64,000 nt of DNA from Pantoea alfalfae (lineage in GTDB: Bacteria; Pseudomonadota; Gammaproteobacteria; Enterobacterales; Enterobacteriaceae). Of this stretch, positions 9,462-19,631 are shown in pieces. The stretch covers positions 3,596,001-3,660,000 of the forward strand of contig NZ_CP082292.1 in NCBI RefSeq assembly GCF_019880205.1, in the 5' to 3' direction. Position 1 is the first letter of the stretch. Each line of letters starts with the position of its first letter. The notes beneath the pieces were generated by a model. That model was not told the origin of the DNA. It did not search any database and worked only from the letters and a program-made list of their open reading frames with translations. Position numbers and translations under genes: made by a program.

Positions 9462-10835
9462 ATGAAAAAACAAGCACGCCTGTTTAGCGCATTAGCCCTG
9501 AGTATTGGGATGAGCCTTGCCGCCGCACCAGACGCGATGGCAACGCTACCAGCACAAATTGCGGGCCAGCCGCTGCCAAGTCTGGCACCGATGCTGGAAA
9601 AAGTGTTACCTGCCGTGGTCAGTGTTCACGTTGAAGGCACTGATTCGGGTGCACAGGCTCAGGATATTCCTGAACCCCTGAAGCGTTTTTTCGGCCAGAT
9701 GCCTGGCGGAAATAGTCAGCCACAGCCGTTTGAAGGCTTAGGTTCTGGCGTCATCATTGATGCCGCGAAAGGTTACGTGCTGACCAACAATCACGTGGTC
9801 AACGGTGCGGATAAGATCAACGTACAGCTTGGCGACGGCAGCGAATATGAAGCCAAACTAATCGGCCATGATGAGCAGACCGATATCGCGCTGATTCAGA
9901 TTCAGGGCGCTAAAAACCTCACGCAGGTGAAAGTCGCGGACTCTGACCAGCTGAAAGTGGGTGATTTCGCCGTGGCGATCGGTAACCCGTTTGGTCTGGG
10001 GCAGACCGCCACCTCCGGGATTATTTCTGCGCTGGGCCGCAGCGGCCTGAACCTGGAAGGGCTGGAAAACTTTATTCAGACCGATGCTGCGATCAACCGT
10101 GGCAACTCAGGCGGTGCGCTGGTCAACCTTAACGGTGAGCTGATCGGTATCAACACTGCGATTCTGGCCTCAAGCGGCGGTAACATCGGTATCGGCTTTG
10201 CTATCCCGAGTGATATGGCGATGAACCTCGCGCAGCAGCTGATTAAATTTGGTGAAGTGAAGCGCGGTCAGCTCGGCATCAAAGGCACTGAAATGACAGC
10301 CGATATGGCTAAAGCATTCAATGTCGATGCACAGCGCGGCGCCTTTGTCTCTGAAGTCTTACCGCAATCTGCCGCGCAGAAAGCGGGCGTGAAGTCAGGC
10401 GATATCATTACGTCGATCAACGATAAGCCGATTACCAGCTTCGCTGAGTTACGCGTCAAAGTGGGCACCACGCCGCCAGGCGAGCAGGTTAAACTTGGCC
10501 TGCTGCGCGAAGGTAAGCCGCTAACCGTTACCGTCACGCTGGAACAGAGCGCCCAGAGTACCGCCAGCGCTCAGCTGATGTCACCTGCACTTCAGGGCGC
10601 AACCCTGAGTGATGGACAGACCAAAACCGGTGATAAAGGCGTGAAGGTCGATACCATCGAAAAAGGTACGCCAGCCGAACAGGTTGGCCTGCAGAAAGAT
10701 GATGTGATTATCGGCGTTAACCGCAATCGTGTTCAGACGATTGCAGAAATGCGTAAAATTCTGGAAGGAAAACCGCCGGTACTGGCACTGAATGTGGTGC
10801 GCGGCGATGAAAGTATCTATCTGTTGTTGAGATAA
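9462..10835 (+). CDS. degQ: Periplasmic serine endoprotease DegQ
   Basis: DegQ is an HtrA-family protease and chaperone that clears misfolded periplasmic proteins. The 457-residue product has a signal peptide (a KK start, then LFSALALSIGMSLAAAPDAMA). The trypsin-like domain shows the triad histidine in LTNNHVV, the aspartate in QTDIALI and the serine in RGNSGGAL. Two PDZ domains follow, ending in IYLLLR as in E. coli DegQ. The ATG at 9462 gives the expected signal peptide; an in-frame ATG 105 bases upstream would not. degS follows in the same direction, as in E. coli. Confidence 0.97.
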   Translation: MKKQARLFSALALSIGMSLAAAPDAMATLPAQIAGQPLPSLAPMLEKVLPAVVSVHVEGTDSGAQAQDIPEPLKRFFGQMPGGNSQPQPFEGLGSGVIIDAAKGYVLTNNHVVNGADKINVQLGDGSEYEAKLIGHDEQTDIALIQIQGAKNLTQVKVADSDQLKVGDFAVAIGNPFGLGQTATSGIISALGRSGLNLEGLENFIQTDAAINRGNSGGALVNLNGELIGINTAILASSGGNIGIGFAIPSDMAMNLAQQLIKFGEVKRGQLGIKGTEMTADMAKAFNVDAQRGAFVSEVLPQSAAQKAGVKSGDIITSINDKPITSFAELRVKVGTTPPGEQVKLGLLREGKPLTVTVTLEQSAQSTASAQLMSPALQGATLSDGQTKTGDKGVKVDTIEKGTPAEQVGLQKDDVIIGVNRNRVQTIAEMRKILEGKPPVLALNVVRGDESIYLLLR

Positions 10836-10924
10836 ACCTCGCATTACGGCGGACACAAGCGCGTGTGTGTCCGCCGCTCTCATGTTATTCTCCCCTGCGA
10901 TCTCCCCTGGCGTGATTTAACACC

Positions 10925-11986
10925 ATGTTTCTTAAACTTTTGCGTGCCGTGGTGCTGGGCCTGATTGTGGCGGGTATTTTGCTCGCAGCACTGCCTGCAC
11001 TGCGTATGGGCAGCGACGCCCTCTATAACCACGACAATATTACCGACGAAACGCCCTTTAGCTTCAATCAGGGGGTGCGCCGCGCCGTGCCTGCCGTTGT
11101 GAACGTTTACAACCGCAGCGCCCACGGCAACAACAATCGTGGCATCACCACCCTGGGCTCAGGGGTGATCATGAATACAAAAGGCTACATCCTTACCAAC
11201 AAGCATGTGATCAACAATGCCGATCAGATTATCGTGGCATTGCAGGATGGCCGCTTCTTTGAAGCGACGCTGGTGGGTTCCGATGGCATGACCGATCTGG
11301 CCGTACTGAAGATTACGGCTTCTGGCCTGCCTGTTATCCCGATTAATCCCAACCGGCAGCCGCATATCGGCGATGTGGTAATGGCAATCGGTAACCCCTA
11401 TAACCTCGGTCAGACGGTAACGCAGGGCATTATCAGCGCCACAGGCCGCGTAGGCCTGAGTTCGTCAGGCCGGCAGAACTTCCTGCAGACCGATGCCTCA
11501 ATCAATCAGGGTAACTCCGGCGGTGCGCTGATTAACTCACTCGGCGAGCTGATGGGCATTAACACCCTGACGTTTGATAAGAGCAATGATGGTGAAACCC
11601 CGGAAGGGATTGGCTTCGCCATTCCAACCGTCTTAGCCTCAAAAATCATGGACAAGCTGATTCGTGATGGCCGGGTGATCCGCGGCTATATCGGCATTAC
11701 CGGGCGTGAGTTACCGCCGCTGCATGGACAGGGCAGCAATCTGGATCGGGTTCAGGGCATTATTGTCAGCGTGGTCACGCCAGATGGGCCAGCGGATAAA
11801 GCCGGGATTCAGGCCAACGATGTGCTGCTCAGCGTTAATGGCAAGCCGGCCATCTCCGCGCAGGAGACCATGGATCAGGTGGCAGAAATTCGTCCGGGTT
11901 CAGTAATTGATGTGCAGGTGCTGCGAAACGATCAGAAGCTGACGCTGCCGGTCACCATTCAGGAGTTTCCTGACAGCAGCAGCTGA
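10925..11986 (+). CDS. degS: Outer-membrane stress sensor protease DegS
   Basis: DegS is anchored in the inner membrane and cuts the anti-sigma factor RseA when its PDZ domain binds unfolded porin C-termini, starting the sigma-E response. The 353 residues have an N-terminal membrane anchor (VVLGLIVAGILLAALPAL), the protease triad in LTNKHVIN, MTDLAVLK and QGNSGGAL, and one PDZ domain near 250-340. Length and order after degQ match E. coli. There mdh follows across from degS; here an inverted repeat and epmA follow instead. Confidence 0.97.
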   Translation: MFLKLLRAVVLGLIVAGILLAALPALRMGSDALYNHDNITDETPFSFNQGVRRAVPAVVNVYNRSAHGNNNRGITTLGSGVIMNTKGYILTNKHVINNADQIIVALQDGRFFEATLVGSDGMTDLAVLKITASGLPVIPINPNRQPHIGDVVMAIGNPYNLGQTVTQGIISATGRVGLSSSGRQNFLQTDASINQGNSGGALINSLGELMGINTLTFDKSNDGETPEGIGFAIPTVLASKIMDKLIRDGRVIRGYIGITGRELPPLHGQGSNLDRVQGIIVSVVTPDGPADKAGIQANDVLLSVNGKPAISAQETMDQVAEIRPGSVIDVQVLRNDQKLTLPVTIQEFPDSSS

Positions 11987-12026
11987 TTGGCGGGGTTTTA
12001 GACTATCAGCAATGCCTTAGCCTGAC

Positions 12027-12131
12027 GGGCAGGGGTGGCCCATCTGAAGAGCAAAGCGTCCGAGCCAGGATGGCGAGGCCGACCTGCAGGGATGCAGGAT
12101 TCCTTTGCGGTCAGATGGGCCATCCCTGCCC
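12027..12131. repeat. 105-bp inverted-repeat element with 21-bp arms
   Basis: The arms 12027-12047 and 12111-12131 are reverse complements at 20 of 21 positions, and the pairing continues inward with gcaaag. The loop holds a second small palindrome (cctgcagggatgcagg). The whole piece lies between the convergent degS and epmA genes. It is probably a mobile or BIME-like intergenic repeat that can also act as a bidirectional terminator. It sits exactly at the junction between two blocks that are far apart in E. coli. Confidence 0.75.
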
Positions 12132-12146
12132 TTTTCACCCGGACTT

Positions 12147-13124
12147 TTAGCAACGATCCACCGGAAACGCGATCACTTCACTCAATGACTCCGCTTTCAA
12201 CGCCAGCATGATCAGGCGATCAATACCCAGCGCGACCCCGGAACAGGCTGGCATACCATGCGCCAGCGCATCCAGCAGATAAGTATCAATAGGATGCACA
12301 GGCAGGCCGCGCGCCGCACGGCGGCGGTTATCCTGCTCAAAGCGCTGACGCTGCTCACGGCTGTCGGTCAGTTCACGGAAACCGTTCGCCAGCTCAATGC
12401 CCTTGTAATAGACCTCGAAACGTTCAGCCACACGGTGATCTTCCGTACTGATCTCCGCCAGTGCCGCCTGGCTGGCCGGGAAGTGATAAACGAAGCAGGG
12501 TTTATCCTGACCAATCTTTGGTTCCACACCCAGCATAAACAGCAGCATCAGCAAGGTATCGCGATCCTCTTCTGCGCGCGCCAGCTCGCCTTCACCCAGC
12601 TTTTCAGCAGCTTCTCGCAACTGCGCTTTATCCGCTGACAGCGGATCCAGCTCCAGATGGCGGATAAATGCCTGCTGATAAGAGAGCGACTCGGCGCTGT
12701 CACACTCCAGCACCTGCTGCATCAGATCATCGACTTCGTTCATCAGACGGTACATATCGTAATGCGGCCGGTACCACTCCAGCATGGTAAATTCGGGGTT
12801 GTGGTGACGCCCCGCCTCTTCATTGCGGAAGCTGCGCGCCATCTGGTAGATCGGGCCACTGCCCGCCGCCAGCAGGCGTTTCATATGATATTCCGGGCTG
12901 GTCATCAGCCAGAGATCGCGACCCTGCGCTGCACCAGGCCCGACAAAACGCGTCTGGAACGGCACCAGATGGATATCGGTAATCGTTGCCTGGCTCATCG
13001 CCGGCGTATCGACTTCCAGCACGCCGCGATCGGCAAAGAAACGACGCACTTCGGCTAAAATAGCGGCGCGTTTTAACAAATTGGCGATGGGTGCGCTTGG
13101 TTGCCAGCTTGCCGTTTCGCTCAT
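12147..13124 (-). CDS. epmA: EF-P--(R)-beta-lysine ligase EpmA
   Basis: EpmA (PoxA/GenX) is a lysyl-tRNA-synthetase paralogue that joins (R)-beta-lysine to Lys34 of elongation factor P. The 325 residues have class II synthetase motifs: [12 protein letters not shown], the motif 2 region [21 protein letters not shown], and motif 3 [12 protein letters not shown]. The anticodon-binding domain of LysS is missing, as expected for EpmA. Its target EF-P and its partner EpmB lie a few kilobases away (14260-15897). In E. coli frdABCD follows epmA; here blc comes next. Confidence 0.96.
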   Translation of the reverse strand: MSETASWQPSAPIANLLKRAAILAEVRRFFADRGVLEVDTPAMSQATITDIHLVPFQTRFVGPGAAQGRDLWLMTSPEYHMKRLLAAGSGPIYQMARSFRNEEAGRHHNPEFTMLEWYRPHYDMYRLMNEVDDLMQQVLECDSAESLSYQQAFIRHLELDPLSADKAQLREAAEKLGEGELARAEEDRDTLLMLLFMLGVEPKIGQDKPCFVYHFPASQAALAEISTEDHRVAERFEVYYKGIELANGFRELTDSREQRQRFEQDNRRRAARGLPVHPIDTYLLDALAHGMPACSGVALGIDRLIMLALKAESLSEVIAFPVDRC

Positions 13125-13259
13125 GGTGATGACTCCTGATACAAATTAGGGGGGGAAGTCTACCTGCAATGCCTGCGGCAAACAATCTCGTGCCCGTGCT
13201 GCCAAAAACAGCGTTTCGGCTTCTATACTTAAGCGGTTAAATCACAAAGGAATCCCACT

Positions 13260-13784
13260 ATGTCTCCATGGAAAACAGTTGTTGCCAGCCTGAGTGCTTT
13301 TCTCTCTGTTGCCTGTAGCACCACGCCGCCAAAGAACGTCACGGTCGTTGATAACTTTGACAGCCAGCGCTACCTCGGTCAGTGGTATGAGATTGCCCGC
13401 CTTAACCACCCCTTTGAGCGTGGCCTTGAGCAGGTGACGGCAAACTACAGCCCGCGTGAAGATGGCGGTCTGAAAGTGATCAATCGTGGCTATAACGTCA
13501 AAAAGCAGCGCTGGCAGGAGAGCGTCGGTAAAGCCTACTTCACTGGTGAACCCCAGCGTGCGTCACTGAAAGTCTCTTTCTTTGGCCCCTTCTACGGCGG
13601 CTATAACGTTATCGCACTGGATCCCGACTATCGCTATGCGCTGGTGTGCGGCCCGAATCGCCACTATCTCTGGATACTGTCACGGACACCCCAACTGGAG
13701 CCGGGCGTGAAAGAGAAACTGGTTGAACAGGCGCGTCGGGATGGTTTCCCGGTCGAAGAGTTAATCTGGGTAAAACAGAAATAG
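13260..13784 (+). CDS. blc: Outer-membrane lipocalin Blc
   Basis: Blc is a lipoprotein of the lipocalin family that binds fatty acids or lysophospholipids under envelope stress. The 174 residues start with a lipoprotein signal whose lipobox is SVAC (Cys19). They carry the lipocalin motif GQWYEIARLNHPFERG near residue 40, and the family's ALVCGPNRHYLWILSR near the C-terminus. Length is as in E. coli. A Shine-Dalgarno AAAGGA precedes the start. The gene stands alone, convergent with the entericidin genes. Confidence 0.96.
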   Translation: MSPWKTVVASLSAFLSVACSTTPPKNVTVVDNFDSQRYLGQWYEIARLNHPFERGLEQVTANYSPREDGGLKVINRGYNVKKQRWQESVGKAYFTGEPQRASLKVSFFGPFYGGYNVIALDPDYRYALVCGPNRHYLWILSRTPQLEPGVKEKLVEQARRDGFPVEELIWVKQK

Positions 13785-13799
13785 TGCAGAATATGACAA

Positions 13800-13827
13800 G
13801 CCGGTACGAAAAGTCTTTCGTACCGGT
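13800..13827. terminator. Hairpin between blc and ecnB
   Basis: A long stem (ccggtacgaaa with tttcgtaccgg) lies 15 bases after the blc stop codon and just before the ecnB stop. No strong T-run is present, so efficiency is uncertain. It can serve both convergent genes. Confidence 0.6.
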
Positions 13828-13839
13828 TGGAATAACAGG

Positions 13840-13974
13840 TTACTTCGTGCTGTTCTGAATCGCCTGGCCACCCGCTTCAACATCTTCACCGACGCCACGC
13901 GTGGTATTACACGCCGTCAGCAGAGAAGAGAGCACCAGTACAGAGAAGATTGCGGCAATACTTTTCTTTAACAT
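13840..13974 (-). CDS. ecnB: Entericidin B lipoprotein
   Basis: This 44-residue lipoprotein was found by reading the minus strand. Its sequence [14 protein letters not shown] continues to the lipobox LLTAC, then [18 protein letters not shown], closely matching E. coli EcnB. In E. coli EcnB is the toxic member of a stationary-phase pair and EcnA its antidote. The start follows an aaaaggacattg-type leader. The pair's order relative to efp is conserved. Confidence 0.93.
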   Translation of the reverse strand: MLKKSIAAIFSVLVLSSLLTACNTTRGVGEDVEAGGQAIQNSTK

Positions 13975-14076
13975 AACAATGTCCTTTTTGATGGATGTAA
14001 AGTACAGCGCTTTAAGCATAGCCGGATTTCAGGCAGTTGCTGCTAGCGGGACTCTAAAAAGGACAATCAGTTAAGG

Positions 14077-14208
14077 TCATTTTGCCGCACGCGAAATGGC
14101 ACCGCCTAAGTGGGAGACATCTTCGCCAAAACCGTGGAATGTGTTGCAGGCGCTAAGCGCAGAAGAGACCAGCAACGCGAATGCGATTAATTTTGCCAGC
14201 TTGATCAT
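14077..14208 (-). CDS. ecnA: Entericidin A lipoprotein
   Basis: This 43-residue lipoprotein starts MIKLAKLIAFALLVSS, has the lipobox LSAC and then NTFHGFGEDVSHLGGAISRA, close to E. coli EcnA in length and motif. It lies about 100 bases upstream of ecnB on the same strand, so the two form the ecnAB antidote/toxin locus. An alternative call is a second EcnB-like paralogue; the HLG..ISRA ending favours EcnA. Confidence 0.9.
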   Translation of the reverse strand: MIKLAKLIAFALLVSSALSACNTFHGFGEDVSHLGGAISRAAK

Positions 14209-14226
14209 TTTTTTCTCTCAGACAAG

Positions 14227-14252
14227 AAAAAGGCGCATCAGAAGATGCGCCT
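14227..14252 (-). terminator. Terminator of efp
   Basis: A nine-base-pair stem (aggcgcatc with gatgcgcct) is followed on the minus strand by a T-run. It lies right after the efp stop codon. Confidence 0.85.
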
Positions 14253-14259
14253 GCGAATC

Positions 14260-14826
14260 TTATTTTACGCGTGACACGTATTCGCCAGAGCGGGTGTCAA
14301 CTTTGACCACTTCGCCTTCCTGAACGAACAATGGCACTTTCACCACGGCGCCGGTAGACAGCTTGGCTGGCTTGCCGCCAGTACCCGCCGTATCACCTTT
14401 CAGGCCTGGATCGGTTTCGATAACTTCGGCTTCGATAAAGTTCGGCGGCTGAACGGCAATTGGACGACCGTTCCACAGCGTAACGATACATTCAGCGTTA
14501 TCCTGCAGCCATTTTGCTGCATCGCTTACCGTCTTCTCTTCAACCTGGAACTGCTCAAAGCTTTCCGGGTGCATGAAGTGGTAGAACTCACCGTCGTTGT
14601 ACAGGTAGTTCAGGTTGGTATCTACTACATCTGCGCCTTCGGCGGAGTCGGTAGATTTAAAAGTTTTCTCAACGCGAGAACCCGTCAGCAGGCGACGCAT
14701 TTTAACGCGTGCGAATGCCTGACCTTTACCCGGTTTAACGAACTCACTGGATTCGATGGCATACGGCTCGCCTTCGAACATGATTTTAAGACCGGGACGG
14801 AAATCGTTGCTAGAATAAGTCGCCAT
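14260..14826 (-). CDS. efp: Translation elongation factor P
   Basis: EF-P rescues ribosomes stalled at polyproline stretches. The 188 residues are full length. Lys34, the residue beta-lysylated by EpmA/EpmB, is present in the tip [10 protein letters not shown] (residues 29-38). It is divergent from epmB with only 42 bases between start codons, so both share a promoter region. All three genes of the modification pathway are in this window. Confidence 0.98.
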   Translation of the reverse strand: MATYSSNDFRPGLKIMFEGEPYAIESSEFVKPGKGQAFARVKMRRLLTGSRVEKTFKSTDSAEGADVVDTNLNYLYNDGEFYHFMHPESFEQFQVEEKTVSDAAKWLQDNAECIVTLWNGRPIAVQPPNFIEAEVIETDPGLKGDTAGTGGKPAKLSTGAVVKVPLFVQEGEVVKVDTRSGEYVSRVK

Positions 14827-14868
14827 GAAGGCCCTCTACGAAAATTGACACTGGTACTAAGCCAAAAA

Positions 14869-15897
14869 ATGGCACACATTGTAACCCTAAAAACACCTTC
14901 CAGAGAAGATTGGTTGCAGCAACTTGCGGATGTTGTCACTGAACCTGATGAATTACTGCGGATTTTAGCCCTTGATCAGCACACTGAGCTGGCTGAGGGC
15001 GCGGATGCGCGGCGTCTTTTCGCCCTGCGTGTTCCGCATGCGTTCATCCGCCGGATGAAAAAAGGCGATGCGCACGACCCGCTGCTGCTTCAGGTGCTGA
15101 CCCGCCGCCAGGAATTCATCGATGCGCCAGGTTATAGCACCGATCCGCTCGATGAACAAAGCAACGTTGTACCTGGATTGCTGCATAAATACCGAAACCG
15201 GGCATTATTACTGGTAAAAGGCGGCTGCGCCGTCAACTGTCGCTACTGCTTTCGTCGTCATTTTCCCTATCAGGACAATCCCGGCAACAAGCGTAGCTGG
15301 CAGGCTGCGCTGGACTATATCGCCGATCATCCTGAGCTGGATGAGATCATTTTTTCCGGCGGCGATCCGTTGATGGCGAAAGATCATGAGCTTGCCTGGC
15401 TGCTCGCGGCGCTGGAACCGATCCCGCACGTGAAGCGTCTGCGCATCCACAGTCGTTTACCGGTAGTGATACCGGCGCGCATCACCGATCAGCTCTGTCA
15501 GATGCTCAGCGAAACCCGCCTGCAGGTGCTGATGGTGACGCACATCAACCATGCGCAGGAGATTGATGATGAGCTGCGTGAGGCGATGAGCAGCCTGAAG
15601 CGTGCCGGTGTCACCCTGTTGAATCAGAGTGTACTGTTGCGTGGCGTCAATGATAATGCCCGGACGCTGGCCACGCTGAGCAATGCGCTGTTTGATACGG
15701 GTATCCTGCCTTATTATCTGCACGTACTGGATAAGGTACAGGGTGCCGCGCACTTCTTTGTGTCTGATGAGGAAGCCCGTCAGTTGGTGCGTGCGCTGCT
15801 GTCACAGGTCTCGGGTTATCTGGTGCCAAAGCTGGCGCGAGAAATTGGTGGGGAGCCAAGTAAAACACCGCTGGATTTACAGTTACGTCAGGAATAA
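14869..15897 (+). CDS. epmB: EF-P-lysine 2,3-aminomutase EpmB
   Basis: EpmB is a radical-SAM lysine 2,3-aminomutase that makes the (R)-beta-lysine used by EpmA. The 342 residues carry the 4Fe-4S motif CRYCFRRHF, the PLP lysine region near the C-terminus (ATLSNALFDTGILPYYLH) and the conserved ending GGEPSKTPLDLQLRQ. The open frame runs 300 bases further upstream, overlapping efp, but the ATG at 14869 gives MAHIVTLKTPSREDWL as in E. coli. Confidence 0.96.
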   Translation: MAHIVTLKTPSREDWLQQLADVVTEPDELLRILALDQHTELAEGADARRLFALRVPHAFIRRMKKGDAHDPLLLQVLTRRQEFIDAPGYSTDPLDEQSNVVPGLLHKYRNRALLLVKGGCAVNCRYCFRRHFPYQDNPGNKRSWQAALDYIADHPELDEIIFSGGDPLMAKDHELAWLLAALEPIPHVKRLRIHSRLPVVIPARITDQLCQMLSETRLQVLMVTHINHAQEIDDELREAMSSLKRAGVTLLNQSVLLRGVNDNARTLATLSNALFDTGILPYYLHVLDKVQGAAHFFVSDEEARQLVRALLSQVSGYLVPKLAREIGGEPSKTPLDLQLRQE

Positions 15898-15921
15898 AAA
15901 CGGCCAGCGAAAAGCTGGCCG
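15896..15921 (-). terminator. Terminator of yjeI
   Basis: An eight-base-pair stem (cggccagc with gctggccg) has a T-run on the minus strand only. It overlaps the end of epmB and ends the opposing yjeI transcript. Confidence 0.75.
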
Positions 15922-15949
15922 ATTCAACAAAGCAGGCGCCCGAGTCACA

Positions 15950-16297
15950 TTATGGGCACTTATATACCTGGCCGGTCATTTTGCTGTCGAGTGGCGCGAA
16001 CGCGGACAACAGATTCTGCGTCGGGCTGGTTGCACCGTAAATGACGTTGCCGCCCATCTCCGCTGCGCGATTGCGCAGGTCATTGGCTGCACCACGCAGC
16101 GCGCTGGTTTCGCCGCCAGCCCCGCTCAGCCAGTTGCTCTGTGAGCCGGTGATATTGCCCAGAAGCTGGCAGTTATTGCCAGGCTGCTGATCGGTAAACG
16201 TCACGCGCTGTCCTGCTGAAGAGAGTTGCGTAGAGCTGCTGCAGCCCGCCAGCAATAACGCGCCAGCCGTCAGTCCGAGCAAGAGGTTAATCCGCAT
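15950..16297 (-). CDS. yjeI: DUF4156 lipoprotein YjeI
   Basis: This is a small lipoprotein of unknown function. The 115 residues have a lipoprotein signal (LLLGLTAGALLLAGC) and the family core QPGNNCQLLGNITGSQSNW, ANDLRNRAAEMGGNVIYG and GQVYKCP. It matches E. coli YjeI and has the same position between epmB and groL. The ATG at 16297 is preferred to one 12 bases upstream because a GGGGAT Shine-Dalgarno lies between them. The E. coli neighbour yjeH is absent. Confidence 0.88.
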   Translation of the reverse strand: MRINLLLGLTAGALLLAGCSSSTQLSSAGQRVTFTDQQPGNNCQLLGNITGSQSNWLSGAGGETSALRGAANDLRNRAAEMGGNVIYGATSPTQNLLSAFAPLDSKMTGQVYKCP

Positions 16298-16562
16298 TGT
16301 AATCCCCATTTATTATCATCAGAGTCGGGTGGCAGCGTAGCAGAAAAAGATCGCTTTTTTCTGAACATTCATTGCCTTAATCCCGTTATATCACCTCAAT
16401 ATTTCATACTGTGTTCAGGCTGACAGCTTTGCGCTTTCCGATGAGCTTACGGCCGTAAGTCAATCTGGCAGGGCGGTAACAGTCAGCGAGCAGACAGCGG
16501 GAGATATCAAGAGGAAAGACGAACGATTGCGCCACTACTTATACTATTTTCCTGCCCAAAAG
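16298..16562. other. Noncoding region between groL terminator and yjeI
   Basis: These bases should hold the yjeI promoter. A loose palindrome (cagaaaaa...ttttttctg) is at about 16339-16361. I see no gene. Confidence 0.4.
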
Positions 16563-16593
16563 AAAAACCCCCGACCGTTTCCGATCGGGGGTT
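16563..16593 (-). terminator. Terminator of the groSL operon
   Basis: A strong GC-rich hairpin (acccccga...tcgggggt) is followed by T-rich sequence on the minus strand, about 30 bases after the groL stop. Confidence 0.9.
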
Positions 16594-16621
16594 CTGTGAT
16601 GACTTAAGCAGTCAACGGCAA

Positions 16622-18283
<1,662 letters not shown>

Positions 18284-18319
18284 TTAAATTCGTTTCGTTC
18301 AGTGAGTTACGCGAAAAAA

Positions 18320-18613
18320 TTACGCTTCAACAATCGCCAGAATGTCGCTTTCAGAGATGATCAGCACTTCTTCGTTGTCGATCTTTTCGGTTTTAGCACC
18401 GTAACCTTCATTGAAGATCACGACGTCACCAACCTTCACGTCCAGCGGCTTAACGTCGCCACTCTCAAGGATGCGGCCATTGCCGACAGCCAGAACTTCA
18501 CCACGGGTGGATTTACCGGCTGCAGAACCGGTCAGCACGATGCCGCCAGCTGATTTAGCTTCAACTTCTTTACGTTTGACGATGACGCGATCGTGCAATG
18601 GACGAATTTTCAT
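18320..18613 (-). CDS. groS: Co-chaperonin GroES
   Basis: GroES caps the GroEL ring. The 97 residues start [18 protein letters not shown] and contain the mobile loop [18 protein letters not shown] that contacts GroEL. The ATG at 18613 was preferred to one 27 bases upstream, because AGGAGAG precedes it and the length is then as in E. coli. Confidence 0.99.
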   Translation of the reverse strand: MKIRPLHDRVIVKRKEVEAKSAGGIVLTGSAAGKSTRGEVLAVGNGRILESGDVKPLDVKVGDVVIFNEGYGAKTEKIDNEEVLIISESDILAIVEA

Positions 18614-18695
18614 TTGATAGCTCTCCTTTGAGAAGTCCAATCATTCAGTTTTGGGGTTGAACACCGGGCTGCATGGCTTCCGGCCTCGTGACCAG

Positions 18696-18730
18696 AGAGA
18701 TAGGGCCGCTGCCACCCACTTTCAAGGGGA
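18696..18730 (-). promoter_or_regulatory. Heat-shock (sigma-32) promoter of groSL
   Basis: On the minus strand CCCCTTGAAA forms the -35 element and GGCCCTATCT the -10 region, with the spacing usual for sigma-32. The downstream context (CTCTGGTCACGAGG) resembles the E. coli groE promoter. This fits known heat-shock control of groSL. Confidence 0.8.
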
Positions 18731-18794
18731 CGGACAATAAATTTTTTACCCGCGAGTAATAAGTGATGGCTTTTTGAACAGAGGATGAGGCAAA

Positions 18795-18820
18795 TAAAAA
18801 ACGCAACCCGAAGGTTGCGC
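18795..18820 (-). terminator. Terminator of fxsA
   Basis: A perfect stem (gcgcaacc, ttc loop, ggttgcg) is followed on the minus strand by a TTTTTT run, 22 bases after the fxsA stop codon. Confidence 0.88.
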
Positions 18821-18841
18821 TTTCAGAAGCTGGGGCTGCAG

Positions 18842-19303
18842 TTAACGATCCTTGTGATCGTCATGATGCTCAAGGCGATTGCTGTCTTTACGCTCGAACT
18901 CGCCATCCATAGTGTAGCCGCTGTCAGGCCCGGCTCCCGGCCCGCGCCAGACGCGCAGATGAGGCATCAGTTTCAGCGTCAGATGCTTCTGCACCGGTGG
19001 CAGCAGCAACAGCAGGCCCAGCAAGTCAGTAAAGAAACCAGGCAACAGCAGCAGGAAGCCCGCGATGATCAGTGATACGCTTTTGATCATCTCATTGGCC
19101 GGGCTTTCGTTACGCGCCAGCTTCTCCTGCATCAGCATGAAGTTCTTCATGCCCTGATTTTTAACCAGCGAAACCCCGATGCACGAGGTAAAGACCACCA
19201 GCAGCATGGTCAGCAGCACGCCCATGACGTGTGCAACCTGAATGAAGAGTGAAATCTCGATCCAGGCCAGAATAAAAAAGACTAATAACGGTATCCAGCG
19301 CAC
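18842..19303 (-). CDS. fxsA: Membrane protein FxsA
   Basis: FxsA is a small inner-membrane protein; in E. coli, extra copies relieve F-plasmid exclusion of phage T7. The 153 residues have hydrophobic segments near the N-terminus and at about 25-45 and 75-100 (IAGFLLLLPGFFTDLLGLLL), followed by PPVQKHLTLKLMPHLR and a charged, His/Asp-rich tail. A GTG at 19303 with an AGGAGAG Shine-Dalgarno gives the expected start (M)RWIPLL. The longer open frame upstream has no ribosome site. Confidence 0.93.
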   Translation of the reverse strand: MRWIPLLVFFILAWIEISLFIQVAHVMGVLLTMLLVVFTSCIGVSLVKNQGMKNFMLMQEKLARNESPANEMIKSVSLIIAGFLLLLPGFFTDLLGLLLLLPPVQKHLTLKLMPHLRVWRGPGAGPDSGYTMDGEFERKDSNRLEHHDDHKDR

Positions 19304-19631
19304 CGTACTCTCCTGTAAGTAGGGGCTGAACGGCAGCGTGCCGGTCAGCAGAAAGCGTTCATCCTGAGGATGATAAGAAAAGAGATGGGCACCCGCGCCG
19401 CCATTTTCAACCGATCCTGTCAAATTTATCCTGCAGGGTTAATTTTGTAACCAACTTCACATATCGTTAACCAGACGGCAGCATTAAGTGATCTGCATGC
19501 GTGCTTTTCTTATGCATCAGAATATGATCGCACATGCCACTGTGAAGACGGATAATATGTCGGCACGGGCACACCACAACAAAATAAACACATCCTTTGT
19601 GATGGTTAGCGGCAACAACAAGAAGGTTATC
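19304..19631. promoter_or_regulatory. Divergent fxsA/aspA intergenic region
   Basis: These 328 bases carry the promoters of both genes. A partial CRP-like sequence (ttaagtgatctgcatgcgtgc, about 19484) is the only candidate regulator site I see, and it is weak. No gene is evident. Confidence 0.4.
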
